This document shows positions 1 to 11,946 of a stretch of 64,000 nucleotides of DNA, in pieces. The stretch covers positions 12,152,001 through 12,216,000 of the forward strand of contig OZ017803.1 in the NCBI GenBank assembly GCA_963969395.1, given 5' to 3'. The notes under the pieces are model-generated. The model saw only the letters and a program-made list of their open reading frames with translations. It was not told the origin of the DNA and ran no database searches. The stretch's first letter is position 1. Each line of letters begins with the position of its first letter. The DNA comes from Pseudoscleropodium purum. Taxonomy: Eukaryota; Streptophyta; Bryopsida; Hypnales; Brachytheciaceae. A program made the position numbers and the translations under genes.

Positions 1-623
1 TTATGTCAACTGTATCACCTCTGATTGCTGCACGACAGAGACAGACTTTCTGTGTATCGTACACGATCTAAAATGGAAATAAAATGTATTCAGCATTTGC
101 TTAGTAACATATTGCAGTATGTGGGTTACAGAGATGGCATATTCGGTGCACTGCTCCTAGTACATCCGACAGAGATCATCTAAACCAAAGAGGTCAATTT
201 CTAACATATCCTCTTCCTGTTTTTTTTGTTAAGCTTTACCAAAAGTTGAGGTCTTCCATACTTTGATTGTATTGAAGAATCGTCGCCTCTCTGTTCTTGG
301 TTTTCTTTTACTCCTCCGTGCGAGGCACTTTTTGATATCCTTCCATTGTGCATATCCGCCATTTGATGCTGTTGGGAGAAAAGTCATTGCTGTAGTCATT
401 AGGATGTACTAGGGACAATTGATCCTATCTCAATCATATACTAGGAGTGGTTCTTTTCAAGCATGTGATTCACATTCAAAGACGATTGGACATTCCAAAG
501 TTGAAAGAAGTCACAGAGTTTGGCATGATTCAGTAAACTCTGTCTCCAGCACAACGCTATTGAGCTCCGATCCTTTAGGTGAGTACTCCAACCTTTCGGT
601 GAGCCTACAAACATAGCTAGCAG

Positions 624-711
624 CTTGCAAGCAAGATTGTCACATTGGCGGACCGTCTGTCCGGACCATCGGATTTGTCTGCCCTCCGGATGTGACAGCC
701 TTGCTTGCAAG
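624..711. mobile_element. Very short hAT-type MITE (72 bp) with 8-bp target duplication
   Basis: The element (632-703) begins CAAGATTGTCACAT and ends ATGTGACAGCCTTG, an imperfect terminal inverted repeat. It is flanked on both sides by the identical 8-mer CTTGCAAG (624-631 and 704-711). An 8-bp duplication is the signature of hAT transposases. The interior holds CGGAC-type words shared with four larger elements in this window, so it is placed in the same family. The duplicated 8-mer is itself palindromic, so chance symmetry contributes a little. Confidence 0.7.
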
Positions 712-1009
712 AGCGCATAGTTCCGCACTCGCAGAATAAACCTTAACAAAAGAAATTCATATTACAGTTTGATTTTCCTTTTGGAAATATCGAAGTTTCT
801 ATCTTCCAATTTCGATCTCAAGATAAACTGACGAACGCTTCCTCTGTTTGGAATTCATGTTATTGTAGCGAACCTTTTTAAGCGGTTTAGGCTCCGAATC
901 TGAAGCAAGTTTCTTTCAAGTAGCTGAGAGGCTTCGTCTGGTCCTCTGTGTATGGCGGTTGTTGTATACGGTACGTGCCATTTCCTTGCTAAAAGTAATT
1001 ATAGTAAGT

Positions 1010-2270
1010 AATTCTGGTACAGGAAGAAAAGACGTTGCCAAGATGAACAACGGATGCGTTGAACGTCTGCATGCATTTGGAGACAGAAAAAAGACAAAGA
1101 CGGTAGATTGATTTTCATTAAGAGTTGAATTATCTTCAGCTCTCTTGGTTATTTGAACCCGGGTTTGGACCACACTAAGTTTCCTTTGTCGGTTCTTTGA
1201 AAATCAGATTTCGCTCTGGCACATATGGCGACGAGGCCAGACAAACAGACACTCGGATCAAGCTCCGGACATCCAGCTCTAGCCTGTCACGTGTAATTTC
1301 AATTGGTACAGCTTTTCTGAGACAGGCTCCAGCAGGACAGTGAATGGCGAACCCTTGTGCAATTGGGAACGGTTTTATTCCTAATCTCAGAAATGTCATT
1401 GAAGGCTTTTGTAATCATCACACCTGCGTCGCTTGTACCTTAACAATATCGTTCTGACAAAGAACTTGGGATGATTTAAACCCTGGCACCACTCACAACC
1501 AACGAAAGTTACTCAGAATTGCAACGCAGAATTGCAGTGAGAAATGAGCATAAGATGAGGGACTGATACACGCAGACCTCTTTAGAATAGCCTTCACTAG
1601 AACCACATGCACCGTTTTCTCACTAAAGTCTAGGACAGAACCAAGTACTCTTAACTTGTATTCCGCTTTCACACGCAACACAAGTATATCAGCGTTACAA
1701 AAGTCCATGTGATCATGTGCATTTCGGATGCCTAGGCTTTGATATCATGAGGTATATATACCAGTTTGTGTAAACCACAAGCCGTTTGTTATTCGTATGC
1801 AAAGAAATCCGAGAGTCTCACTCAGTTCAATTAAAGAATAACGTACATCTCGATCGATCTCACCGAGATCTATTGCAAAGAATTTTCGCAGTAGCACATT
1901 GGACTACTGCAGGTAAATCTCTCACCTCACCATGTAACATGGAGTGGTCAATGAAGTACTCTAGCTATCAACCAATTCAAGACGTTCGTGCTGCTTGTAC
2001 AAGTCATGCATTAGTCTACTGGCACGAACCACTGAAACTCGACAAACTGATGTCACTGATCAATCTCACTTGGTGACGATGTCTCTCCTCGTAGGACGAT
2101 CTAAAAAGGGGAGGAAATGACCTCTTCGGGACTTTGAATCAGCTCTGTGTGAGCATATTCCTCAACGCTCTGGTTATCAGGGTCGAAGAAGATTGTATCT
2201 CTGATATTCTCTGCGACAGTGCCTGCGACTGCAAGAACAAATAACATGTAGCACTTCATTGGATCCAGGG
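1010..2270 (-). repeat. Segmental duplicate, copy 1 (3' side of bHLH locus)
   Basis: About 1.26 kb is nearly identical, in the same orientation, to 10757-11946. The main difference is about 85 bp present here (about 1345-1430) and absent from copy 2. The copies diverge abruptly after the shared 'ccaggg' at about 2270. The unit contains exon 3 of the bHLH gene (here 2139-2228) plus its 3' flank. Small ORFs within it are open in both copies, but the copies are too recent for that conservation to be informative. Confidence 0.85.
2139..2228 (-). pseudogene. Orphan last exon of the bHLH duplicate
   Basis: This stretch matches bHLH exon 3 at 11815-11904, including the upstream acceptor TTCTTGCAG, the 29-codon reading frame and the TGA stop. 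No intact exon 1 or exon 2 precedes it on the minus strand: the sequence at about 2270-3060 is unrelated to intron 2 and exon 2. It is therefore a stranded exon of a broken duplicate and is unlikely to be expressed as protein. Confidence 0.7.
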
Positions 2271-3060
2271 TGCCAAAATCACCCTGTAGTATGCAAGAGT
2301 TTTAAGAGATCAAAGTTGAAATGCATATGGTAAATTTGGGTGAATCAGTACGTACCAAATATGAGCACATGAATAGGTAGGTTTACATTGTACATCAATC
2401 AGTCCCAATACAAAACAAGATATAGACTTTGTATAATATGAGCCATACAAATTAATCTGTTAATTTGAATGCTTTTAGGTGTCATCAGGTGTCATCAGAG
2501 CATGGCCAAAAATACCCCACAGAAGCATGCTCCTCTATTTCTTGCTATTGGATGAGAAGTGTGCAATTAACATTTATGAAGAAAATCCAACCTCCAAATT
2601 ATTCTCTTTAGATTTGTCCAAAATTTTATTTCTAGCAGATGACTTAATTGATCAAAAGTACCTGTTCTTCTACAGTTAGTTCATTGGATTAGCACTGACA
2701 AAAATGCATTTTGCTTTTGAACACTAAGAGATTTGTGATTAGTTGGTATGCAAAATCATTTGTTGCTTAGGTGAGGCAATCAAGTAATCCATTCCTCAAA
2801 ACAAGATGCAGTGTGTTTTCCTCTAACCACTGGCCGTGACATTACATGGACAACTTGGCCTGCACTTGCACTGTAATAAAACTCACTTGCTACAGCAAGT
2901 CTCACAAATTTGACAGTTAATTAAACTACTTAACTTGATCCTGTAGCATCCTTTCCATCTGGGTACCGAACTCTACCTACCTGTTGTAAACATCTGAAAG
3001 TACAACGTTGAGGACTTTTTTTGTTTTTTTTATCTTTTCTGTCCATGAAAATCAACGTAA
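2271..3060. other. Unassigned spacer between pieces of the bHLH duplicate
   Basis: No coding region is supported. This tract replaces what should be bHLH intron 2, exon 2 and most of exon 1. The 10-mer TTCATTGGAT occurs at 2255-2264 and 2680-2689, but comparison with copy 2 does not support it as a target duplication. AT-rich, origin unknown. Confidence 0.4.
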
Positions 3061-4185
3061 AGGTAGCACCCATATAAAGTTCTTCATGCATTGATCAAAG
3101 GTTCCTGATGAATGGAAAGCTTAACATCACTAGCACTTCTTTGCAGAGTATCCAAAAGCTGAAGACTCCAGTTGGTGAAGAGTCTGCAGGTTCTAGAAAC
3201 CTTGGAGACTATATTGCACTATTGCATCAACCTCAAAATGAGTACTACATATCAATGTAGCAGCAGTGATAAACAATCTAATAGGTTTTAGACACAAGAT
3301 TGGAGGCGGAAGAGATATTGATAAAGGGTTTACGTGGGAAGCAGGTTCCGCTTGTTCGGGGCCCAAGTTTATCTCCGGAAGTTCAATGTCGACCAGCGTG
3401 GCATCCAGGCTGGGAATGGTCCCTCGAGACCCATGACGTCGTTCAGAAGGGTGCAGCAGAATGGGGTTTGCCATTGAAACATTTCGTCCAATGAATTCAG
3501 TAGGACCGTGATGAGAAGACCGCTGTGATCGACTGCTCTAGCTCATATCTAAACACTCTCAAAACGTTTCCTATTCTCAGACTCTCGATCAGTTGAAGTT
3601 AGGCGCTGGCAGTTTCAAACTGTCGTGCCCGCTTCATGCTGGAGATCACTAGGTGGAGGGAAATTGTTAGCTCCGGCCAACTCGATCCGAAGTGAATACT
3701 TCACAATCGATCCAACCAAACGACACTTCGAAAGTGATAATAGCTTCTAGTTTCGCTCACTTTCTAAAGGCTATTCATTGGCTTTCGGTGGGGCGGCACG
3801 TTTCGAGGGTTTTCTCAAGGTGCATCATTTACAACTATCATTGGAACTAGCCACTGGTCCTGGATCAGACTATATTGTTTGACTGCAGCTCTGGAATGAA
3901 AACGGTCGATCAGGTGAGATTAACTTGCCTATCATTGAATTAAAAGTTATTAGATTGTCTGTCACCACTGCTACATGAATATGTAGTTCTAACTATAAAG
4001 TTGACATAATCTCATAATATGATTTCCAAGGCTTCTAGAACCTGCAGTCTTCTCACCTGCTGAAACTTTCAACTTTTGGAAACCCTGCAAAGAATTGTCA
4101 GTGATTTTGAGATTTTCATTCATCACAAATGAAAACCTTTGATTGGTGCATGGAGCACTTTATAAGGGTGTAGCCTATACATTGA
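3061..4185. repeat. Fold-back block carrying a truncated bHLH exon
   Basis: Two arms, about 3061-3293 and about 3945-4185, are diverged inverted copies of each other. I aligned them by eye through shared blocks, including the stretch around CTGCAGGTTCTAGAA and a flank resembling an intron acceptor (CTTTGCAG). Between the arms lie the first part of bHLH exon 1 and its promoter-side flank. The right arm matches the same flank upstream of the intact gene (about 14160-14580), so the left arm is the displaced, inverted copy. Confidence 0.65.
3294..3505 (-). pseudogene. bHLH exon 1 fragment (5' third only)
   Basis: This is homologous to about the first 71 codons of the intact bHLH gene (13514-13726). 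The conserved segments are SLDATLVDIELPE and VNPLSISLPP. The initiator ATG is changed to ACG, and a small deletion shifts the frame near the equivalent of residue 31. The fragment stops at the junction with the inverted left arm, so the nuclear-localisation and bHLH regions are absent. It is a non-functional relic of a partial gene duplication. Confidence 0.8.
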
Positions 4186-4499
4186 TTATCATGCACAAAA
4201 GAAAGAAATAAGACGAAAAAGTCCTCTACACCATACGTACCTTTAGATGTTCAGGTGGGTAGAATTCATCATAGGTCCTGTGAAGATACAATTTTGATAC
4301 CCAGATGAAAAACATGGTACAAGATCAAGCTAGGCAATCTAATTAACAATCAAATGTGTCAGACTTACTATGAGTACAATATGTCCTGCTTGACTTGCTT
4401 GTGCAATCTTCACATCCAAATGGACCAAATTACATTCTTCAGTCAAATGCGTCAAACTTGCTGAGGGAACAATGTGACCTGCTTGACTGTGAAATCTTC

Positions 4500-6190
4500 A
4501 CATCAAAATGGCATTCCTTGACTGTTGGAATGGAATAAGGAAAGGGGCTTATCAGCTTATGTATGGATGAGCAAAAAGAGGGGAAATGAGTGAAATGAAA
4601 ATTTCAATACTAGAAATTCAATGAGTGGGATGCAGTCATGCAGCCTGGATGGAGTTGACGGAAAGGCTAGCTGTTCAAACTTGTAGTCCACATGCATCCA
4701 TGACTCATTTTGCTCACCAATAAATTAAATGCTCACCTATACTTTTGCTCTGTATTTTAATTTTTAAAACAACTCAGTTGTAGTCCATTTTCAGTTGAAT
4801 GTTGAATGTGTCTGTGTAAATGTGTAAATGACTGGCAGGGAGAAATGAAAATTTCAATGCTGCCTAGAAATTCAATAATAGGGATGGAGCCTGGATGGGG
4901 TTGGCGGAAAGGCTAGCTGTTCAAAATTATAGCCCACATGCATCAGGAGTGACTCACTTTGCTCACCAATAAATTAAACGCCCACCATTACTTTTGCTCT
5001 TTCTTCTCTTTTAAACAAGTTGTAGTCCACTTTCAGTTGAATTTGTGGCAGTATACATGGCTGGGATATGCCTCTGATCTGATCAGAGGGCTCACTACTG
5101 AGTGTTTTCACCATATTTGTGCTGAGCCACATGAAGTTGTCATTTCTCTGGTTGGAAATGGGCCCACTGGGACTTTGGGACTGGGACTCTGAGACTTCAG
5201 TTGACCTCTTGAAGAGCATGGAAGTTCTAAAAGGTAATATAACAGAAGGCAGAATATCCCAACAGTGACTCCAGCTCATTCAAAGGCCTTTGGATTCATC
5301 CAATTTCACTTCTCATCATCCTATATTCCTATGCCTGCAATGGAAAAATTAGGTAGGAATATGACTATGTGAAAAAATATATCCAGAAAATTTGCAGCTT
5401 AAACATAGAACACTTGCCCATTATTTCCCCAAATATTAGTGTGGTTCACACTAGTAATTTTAGGCATCTGCATTCTCAATTAGTGAATGTGAATCACAAT
5501 ATTTTAAAAAAACTTACGTACTTGAAGTTCTTTATTCCCTCTGTCCCAAAATGATACAACTATAATAAATACTTTGAAAATCATCTATATGTAGTTTACA
5601 TATGGTGGCAAAAGTTACATGCTAAAAAAATTTGAAATCCTCTTCTAATTACCACTTTATTCAATCAAATTAAAGACAATTGCATGATAGGAACCACACT
5701 TAGCTAATTCAAATAATTGGGTCTTTTAGGTGTAAGAGAGAAACACTCCAAAGCAACAAGTACCTAAATAAACAATTTTATTTTGGCCTTTGAAAAACCA
5801 AATTTGTGTGTAAAAAAAACAAGTCTCCTACACAAGATTTGGATAGTTTAGCAAAGTATCTATGGCATGTGTGCTTCTATTTGTGCATCATCCTTCATTA
5901 CTTCAAGATTTCAAATGTGTTTCTTTGTACTAAGTCTATGATCCATTGTAGAGGCCAATAGCACGTTTCTTTTGAAAATTTATAACATACTCTCTACGTA
6001 GCAAAAAATTTAAATTCTACTTGCAATGTCTTTCACTACAATGTGGCATTTAGTAATATGCATTGTCATTGCCTTGACTTTAAAGTACATGGTGGAAAAT
6101 ATTCCACACCCTCATTACTTCATCATTAGCTAAGCAAATAGGTAAAGGCTCAATTTGATAAGCAGGATGCATGAAGAAAAGACAGTAGGC
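4500..6190. repeat. Dispersed repeat R1, copy 1
   Basis: This non-coding sequence recurs at 22040-24750 in the same orientation with moderate divergence. Anchor words shared by both include GCTCACCAATAAATT and GGATATGCCTCTGATC. Part of it is tandemly duplicated here (about 4575-4835 and about 4841-5060). No coding capacity is evident and no terminal repeats were found, so its class is unknown. Confidence 0.6.
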
Positions 6191-9003
6191 ATGAAGTGTA
6201 CTGAAATTGCACAGAAATCCGTTTGTACATAAATTTCACTAAGTGACCACACAAAAGACACTGAAACTCCTATATTGTTGCTTTAAGGTGCTCTTAGCTT
6301 AAGCTTAGTTCAGTTACCTTCCAGCAATCCAGAACCTGGAGCAAACTTCATCTGCTTGATATTCCATTTTTTCTAAACAATGAGTCTGGTCAGAATTTAT
6401 GTCACTCTCATCATAAAGCCCTGCGTAATGCAGTAGAGTAATGTCACTCATGAACTCTGAGGCAAACTCCTTTGAAAGCATACTCATGGATGAGTGAGAA
6501 TGATGTCTAAGTGGATTTTTGTCAAAGGTTCCAGCATAGAATTAATACAAATTATTTATTTGAAAATGCTACCAAATAAAGCAGGAGTTTCTGAGCCTCT
6601 GTGATACCTAACTGTGTAATTGGAGACGTGTACAAACATGGCACCACAGAATGTTAGAATGCAAGGAGCCAGTGAATGGACTCAACAAATGCAGTAATCA
6701 TATCCCAAAGCTACCACAAAAATCTCATTGCTGGGATATTAAATCTCTTTCCTCAAGGATAAAACTTGGGCTGCCCAAAGCAGAAAGACTCATGGGTATT
6801 GAAAATTTATTAAAACATTTGTCGGTGCAGCTACTGGTAGTATAGATTAGTGGCACCTTGGTTGAGCTTGGTTCCGTAAGCATTATTTTGTCATTATGAA
6901 ATGAAACTGACATGTACTAAAATTTCTATTATTCTAATAGTATCTTCAATGGAGTTTTGGAGTCTATTGGAGTTTTCAAAGTATTTTAAATTGAACATTT
7001 CAATGAAGGAGCTCTTTTCAAACGCCCCCAATTTGAACTTCAAAATTTTATTACAATTTTAATAGCAATAAAGATTATATTTATATTAAAGTGGCTTCTA
7101 TGTTTTATCAAATTGATTTCACCAAAAAATGCTTTGCCGTGTGAAACCCTTCTGAAATAGCGGTTCAATACATACAAGGATTCTTTTCAGACCCCACATT
7201 GTAATGTGTCATTGGTGGTTTCTGGCTGCCTTTTGGAGAATAAGGCACTCATAAAGAATCAAGTTGCATTCCAGCATCCCCATGTGCAGTCCATGCCACA
7301 TTCAATAGACTAGTGTAGCATTCAATGGACACAGAACTTGTCCCAGGCTTCAAGCACTTCATAAGCTTCCACTCTGAATTACAGGGACCTCATATTTGCT
7401 CAAATCACTTAATCTCACAAACCTGCCACTATTCCATAAATAAGCCCACCTGGAAACTCATCAGATCCATCCTTGTACAATACTAGTATTGAGAGCTCTG
7501 CACTTGAATGTGTCTCATGACCCTCAATGACAACTTGTCCTGCTTTCAAAGAATTAAATGGTAGCCCCAAGCTATGCAGACGCATTCATCTCAATCTGTC
7601 TGAGATTCTCAGTCACACGTGACTGTCTGGGCAACATGCTTTGATCTGCTTGCTATCTATCAAATCTGCAACTCTATACAGAAAGTGGAACTTACTAATG
7701 CATGAGGGCTTGTTTTACTGTAAGATGATCCTTGCCACTTTGAATCAGTTGTAGTGACGCTGATGGTCATAACAGATATTTGTGGGTTTCAGACTTTGAT
7801 GAATACAAAGCAATCCTTGATCAAGGAAATGTGCCTTTGAAATGGTCCATGACATGCAAAGTTATGAGTGCTCCAAATACCTAATAAATGAAAACTTTGT
7901 CAATCTATATGTTCACATGGCAACATCACACACATCATTCACCCTTGAAAATCAACATTGTACTGTTGTCACAGATGATGTACTTTCATGGGTTGGTCCT
8001 TTGGACCCAGATTATGGCATTGACGCTCTATTTTCAAATCCTAGTTTCTAAATCTTATCTACAACCAATTTTAGACTGCACAACACAACCAGGGTTTGGT
8101 TTGAGTAGATAGAGCATCATCGTCGCATCATTCTTGTTTTCTACACGTGTAGGCATCTGTGATTTCTTACAAAGATAATTTATTGGGAGATTCTATAATA
8201 ACAAGAACTTAAGGTTCACAATCTACCTCAAATATTATTGTAAAAGTTTTCATCAAGGAAAGTATTTATTCACCTAATAATTTGGAAGTAATTATTAATA
8301 CTGTTAAATTTGTTTCTCATTTCTCCCACTTAAATAATGGCAACATTATGTGATTATGACCACAACATCCAGTTTTGTACTGTCCCTTGTATGGTGCATC
8401 AAGATGGATGATTACACATGTATAATGTATTAGGATAGGTATTAGTAAAGCAAATCTAGTTTCATACATAAGGTAGGGTATCTTAAAACATCTTTCTAAG
8501 TATTGATAGTTTTTTCAAAGGATTTACACTTTAGGTATTTTTATAATCAATTCTCGTTTAAAAGAACATAGAAGTTGCAATTAATCCATTTTGATTCATA
8601 ATTATGTTTCAAACTCTTCCTTTTGAACTAGTTAGAAATTAGGAGGTGCTTTAAAAGGTCACTATCAGGGTCACTATCAATACATTGAAAACTCTAGTAT
8701 ATACTCTAATTTTAATAAACACTTAAGTGTTGGAGAAATTACAATATATCCCACCTTTCCTATATTCATTGCTAAGACCTTTGTTGGCATTGTTCTCAAC
8801 ACTAAATGAGAATATATATCATTGATCTATTGTTCAATATGATAAGTACCATTAGCAAGGTCTACAACTAAAGGTTTCTATATTATTGTAAGTAGCAAGT
8901 TCAAGTGCATGTGATATGTGTCCATCTAGGGTGCTTGTTTAAAATAAGTGAAATTACCTTCCTCTAAGTTTAATTGAGTTAATTTGCTTGTATGAACTAC
9001 TTA
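6191..9003. other. Gene-free AT-rich interval
   Basis: No reading frame of convincing length or composition, no RNA gene and no clear element ends were seen. Short ORFs such as those near 6725-6913 and 7842-8112 show no recognisable domain and look like chance openings. Confidence 0.5.
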
Positions 9004-9265
9004 CCAAGATGCATGGTTGTCATAACGGGCAAGTTAGGGTCATCGGACGGGACAGACGGACGGGCAAACCGGACCGGACGGCTTTAATTTTGTAACTTGT
9101 GCAATCTCGTCCGCGCCCAGCATGTTCCTTAATCCACATGGCATCCACGTGGCCTATTTTTCCATTATCAGAAAGTCAACTATGTGTTGACTATATCGGA
9201 CGGGCGGGACCTCTAACGGACGGGCAAACCAGACGTCCGTCCACTATGACAACCATGCCAGGATG
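9004..9265. mobile_element. hAT-type MITE (246 bp)
   Basis: The element (9012-9257) has a perfect 13-bp terminal inverted repeat, CATGGTTGTCATA / TATGACAACCATG. It is flanked by near-identical 8-mers, CCAAGATG (9004-9011) and CCAGGATG (9258-9265). The interior is GC-rich against an AT-rich background and is built from GGACGGGC-like words, as in the related elements at 25.7, 47.9 and 49.0 kb. It has no coding capacity and would depend on a hAT transposase elsewhere. Confidence 0.85.
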
Positions 9266-10756
9266 ACTATGAAATTATACACATTTTGCCTAACATCCAG
9301 TCAATTTTGAAGCAAGCAATTTGGATCACTCAAACTAAAGGTCCTTGCTAGGTATCTATCACTTATTGATCTATTTGTAAAAATCCACGTGTCCACTTGT
9401 AGTGGAGACATCAAGTAACTATACATTCATTTCCATTGATATAATATACTTCATCCACTCCAAATGCTAGATTGCTAGCTATGCAAGAATCAAACCTATC
9501 TCAATCAAAATGATTCAAGTTATAATACATCTCTCTATTCTACAATTTGAATCCATGCAAATCACCTACAACTTAAGCCAATAGTTACACAGAATTTGGA
9601 CATTAGATGAAATTTGAGGGCTCCTAGATACTGCTAGTTATCTAGCCCTAAGAACGCTATGAACACAACTAGCAATGTAATTTGACATAGCAAAGAGAGT
9701 GCCATGTCATTGCCCCCAATTTTTTTTTCCATTCTAAGAATTAAATTTTTTTGGAATAGTCATCTATATCCATTGCTGTGGGAGAATAACAAGGGAATGG
9801 CAAGAGGAATAAGCCCAAAACGGGCTATTGGAGCCTTCAAATTTTATCTAATGAATATAGATATTGATATGAACAACAAATGAAATGAAATCACAAGGGA
9901 GTATTCAAGAAACAAACTTTATATTCAAAGAAAACTCACTAGTACTTATCACCTAGATTGTGATTCATTTTTAAAAACTCATATACATTCCAAACTACAC
10001 AATCTAAACGTAAAAGTGTCAAGTTGGTGGAATTTTATCATTTTAACAAAATATCCATTTAAAGTATTAAACAAGTGTCAAATGGGCATTTATTAGTCAC
10101 CAAGTGATGAAATAACACAAGAAGTAAGAGAAAAAGGAGTGGTTTGATGGGAACCTTGTCTAAATACATGCTCTAAGTATGCATAGTTAGAATCAAGATT
10201 GGATGTAGGTTGGATTTTGGAGATACCAAATGGGTAATGTTATTCATTTTCCAAAAGTATCATTGGGCTTGAGGTCACTATCTTATTGGTTTTAGAATAT
10301 CCTTGAACAAAGAAACAAAGATATCCATAAAATTAGGAATGTCTTATGGATCAATGCATTGTTAAAATATGAATTTCAATTTTTGGAAATGCATACCAAA
10401 ATAGTATGCGCAATGGTTTTAGCAAAGATTGTCCAATTGTCAAATGATTGATGGGTACTGCAAATATTTTGGTAGCTATTTCTATAGCTCAAAAATCTAA
10501 CAAGACACTGCAAAAAGGAATGAACTTCATGATCACTTACTTTTTTTAGAACTTCTAGCATTAAAAAATTCATTTTACCTATTGCAACTCGCCCACTCAG
10601 ATTGGGATTTATGAAATTGAAGCAGTTGTACTCAAGGTTAAAATTACTATTGTAGCTACTAGAACATTCCAAGTTCTTGAACTACGTTATTGACACTCTC
10701 CTGGCATTCTAAACTGCACTAATTGTAACAATCTAAGGTCAGATTATTAAAAATTC
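9266..10756. other. Gene-free AT-rich interval
   Basis: No supported gene. A minus-strand ORF at 10376-10672 has no recognisable motif and AT-biased composition. I see nothing further in this stretch. Confidence 0.5.
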
Positions 10757-11946
10757 AGTAATTCTGATACAGAAAGAAAAGACGTTGCCAAGATGAACAA
10801 CGGGTGCGTTGAACGTCTGCATGCATTTGGAGACAGAAAAAAGACAAAGACGGTAGATTGATTTTCATTAAGAGTTGAATTATTTTCAGCTCTCTTGGTT
10901 ATTTGAACCCGGGTTTGGACCACACTAAGTTTCCTTTGTCGGTTCTTTGAAAATCAGATTTCGCTCTGGCACATATGGCGACGAGGCCAGACAAACAGAC
11001 ACTCGGATCAAGCTCCGGATATCCAGCTCTAGCCTGTCACGTCTAATTTCAAATTGGTACAGCTTTTCTGAGACAGGCTCCAGCAGGACAGTGAATGGCG
11101 AACACAGCTTGTACCTTAACAATATCGTTCTGACAAAGAACTTGGGATGATTTAAACCCTGGCACCACTCACAACCAACGAAAGTTACTCAGAATTGCAA
11201 CACAGAATTGCAGTGAGAAATGAGCATAAGATGAGGGACTGATACACGCAGACCTCTTTAGAATAGCCTTCACTAGAACCACATGCACCGTTTTCTCACT
11301 AAAGTCTAGGACAGAACCAAGTACTCTTAACTTGTATTTCGCTTTCACACGCAACACAAGTATATCAGCGTTACAAAAGTCCATGTGATCATGTGCATTT
11401 CGGATGCCTAGGCTTTGATATCATGAGGTGTATATACCAGTTTGTGTAAACCACAAGCCGTTTGTTATTCGTATGCAAAGAAATCCGAGAGTCTCACTCA
11501 GTTCAATTAAAGAATAACGTACATCTCGATCGATCTCACCGAGATCTATTGCTAAGAATTTTCGCAGTAGCACATTGGACTACTGCAGGTAAATCTCTCA
11601 CCTCACCATGTAACATGGAGTGGTCAATGAAGTACTCTAGCTATCAACCAATTCAAGACGTTCGTGCTGCTTGTACAAGTCATGCATTAGTCTACTGGCA
11701 CGAACCACTGAAACTCGACAAACTGATGTCACTGATCAATCTCACGTGGTGACGATGTCTCTCCTCATAGGACGATCTAAAAAGGGGAGGAAATGACCTC
11801 TTCGGGACTTTGAATCAGCTCTGTGTGAGCATATTCCTCAACGCTCTGGTTATCAGGGTCGAAGAAGATTGTATCTCTGATATTCTCTGCGACAGTGCCT
11901 GCGACTGCAAGAACAAATAACATGTAGCACTTCATTGCATCCAGGG
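10757..11946 (-). repeat. Segmental duplicate, copy 2 (3' side of bHLH locus)
   Basis: This is the same-orientation partner of 1010-2270, nearly identical over about 1.2 kb. It contains exon 3 of the intact bHLH gene, the end of intron 2 and the downstream flank, so the duplicated unit originally included the host gene. The high similarity contrasts with the heavily decayed exon 1 fragment in copy 1. Confidence 0.85.

Noticed and set aside
1786..2076. 96-codon plus-strand ORF also present at 11462-11752, downstream of a TATATATA word
   Set aside because: It opens at TTG rather than ATG, overlaps the antisense bHLH exon 3 region and is kept open only because the two segments are recent duplicates.
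2255..2689. Insertion flanked by TTCATTGGAT with a CAGGG start (hAT-like)
   Set aside because: Copy 2 of the duplication continues homology past the first 10-mer, so the boundary does not fit, and no CCCTG end was found.
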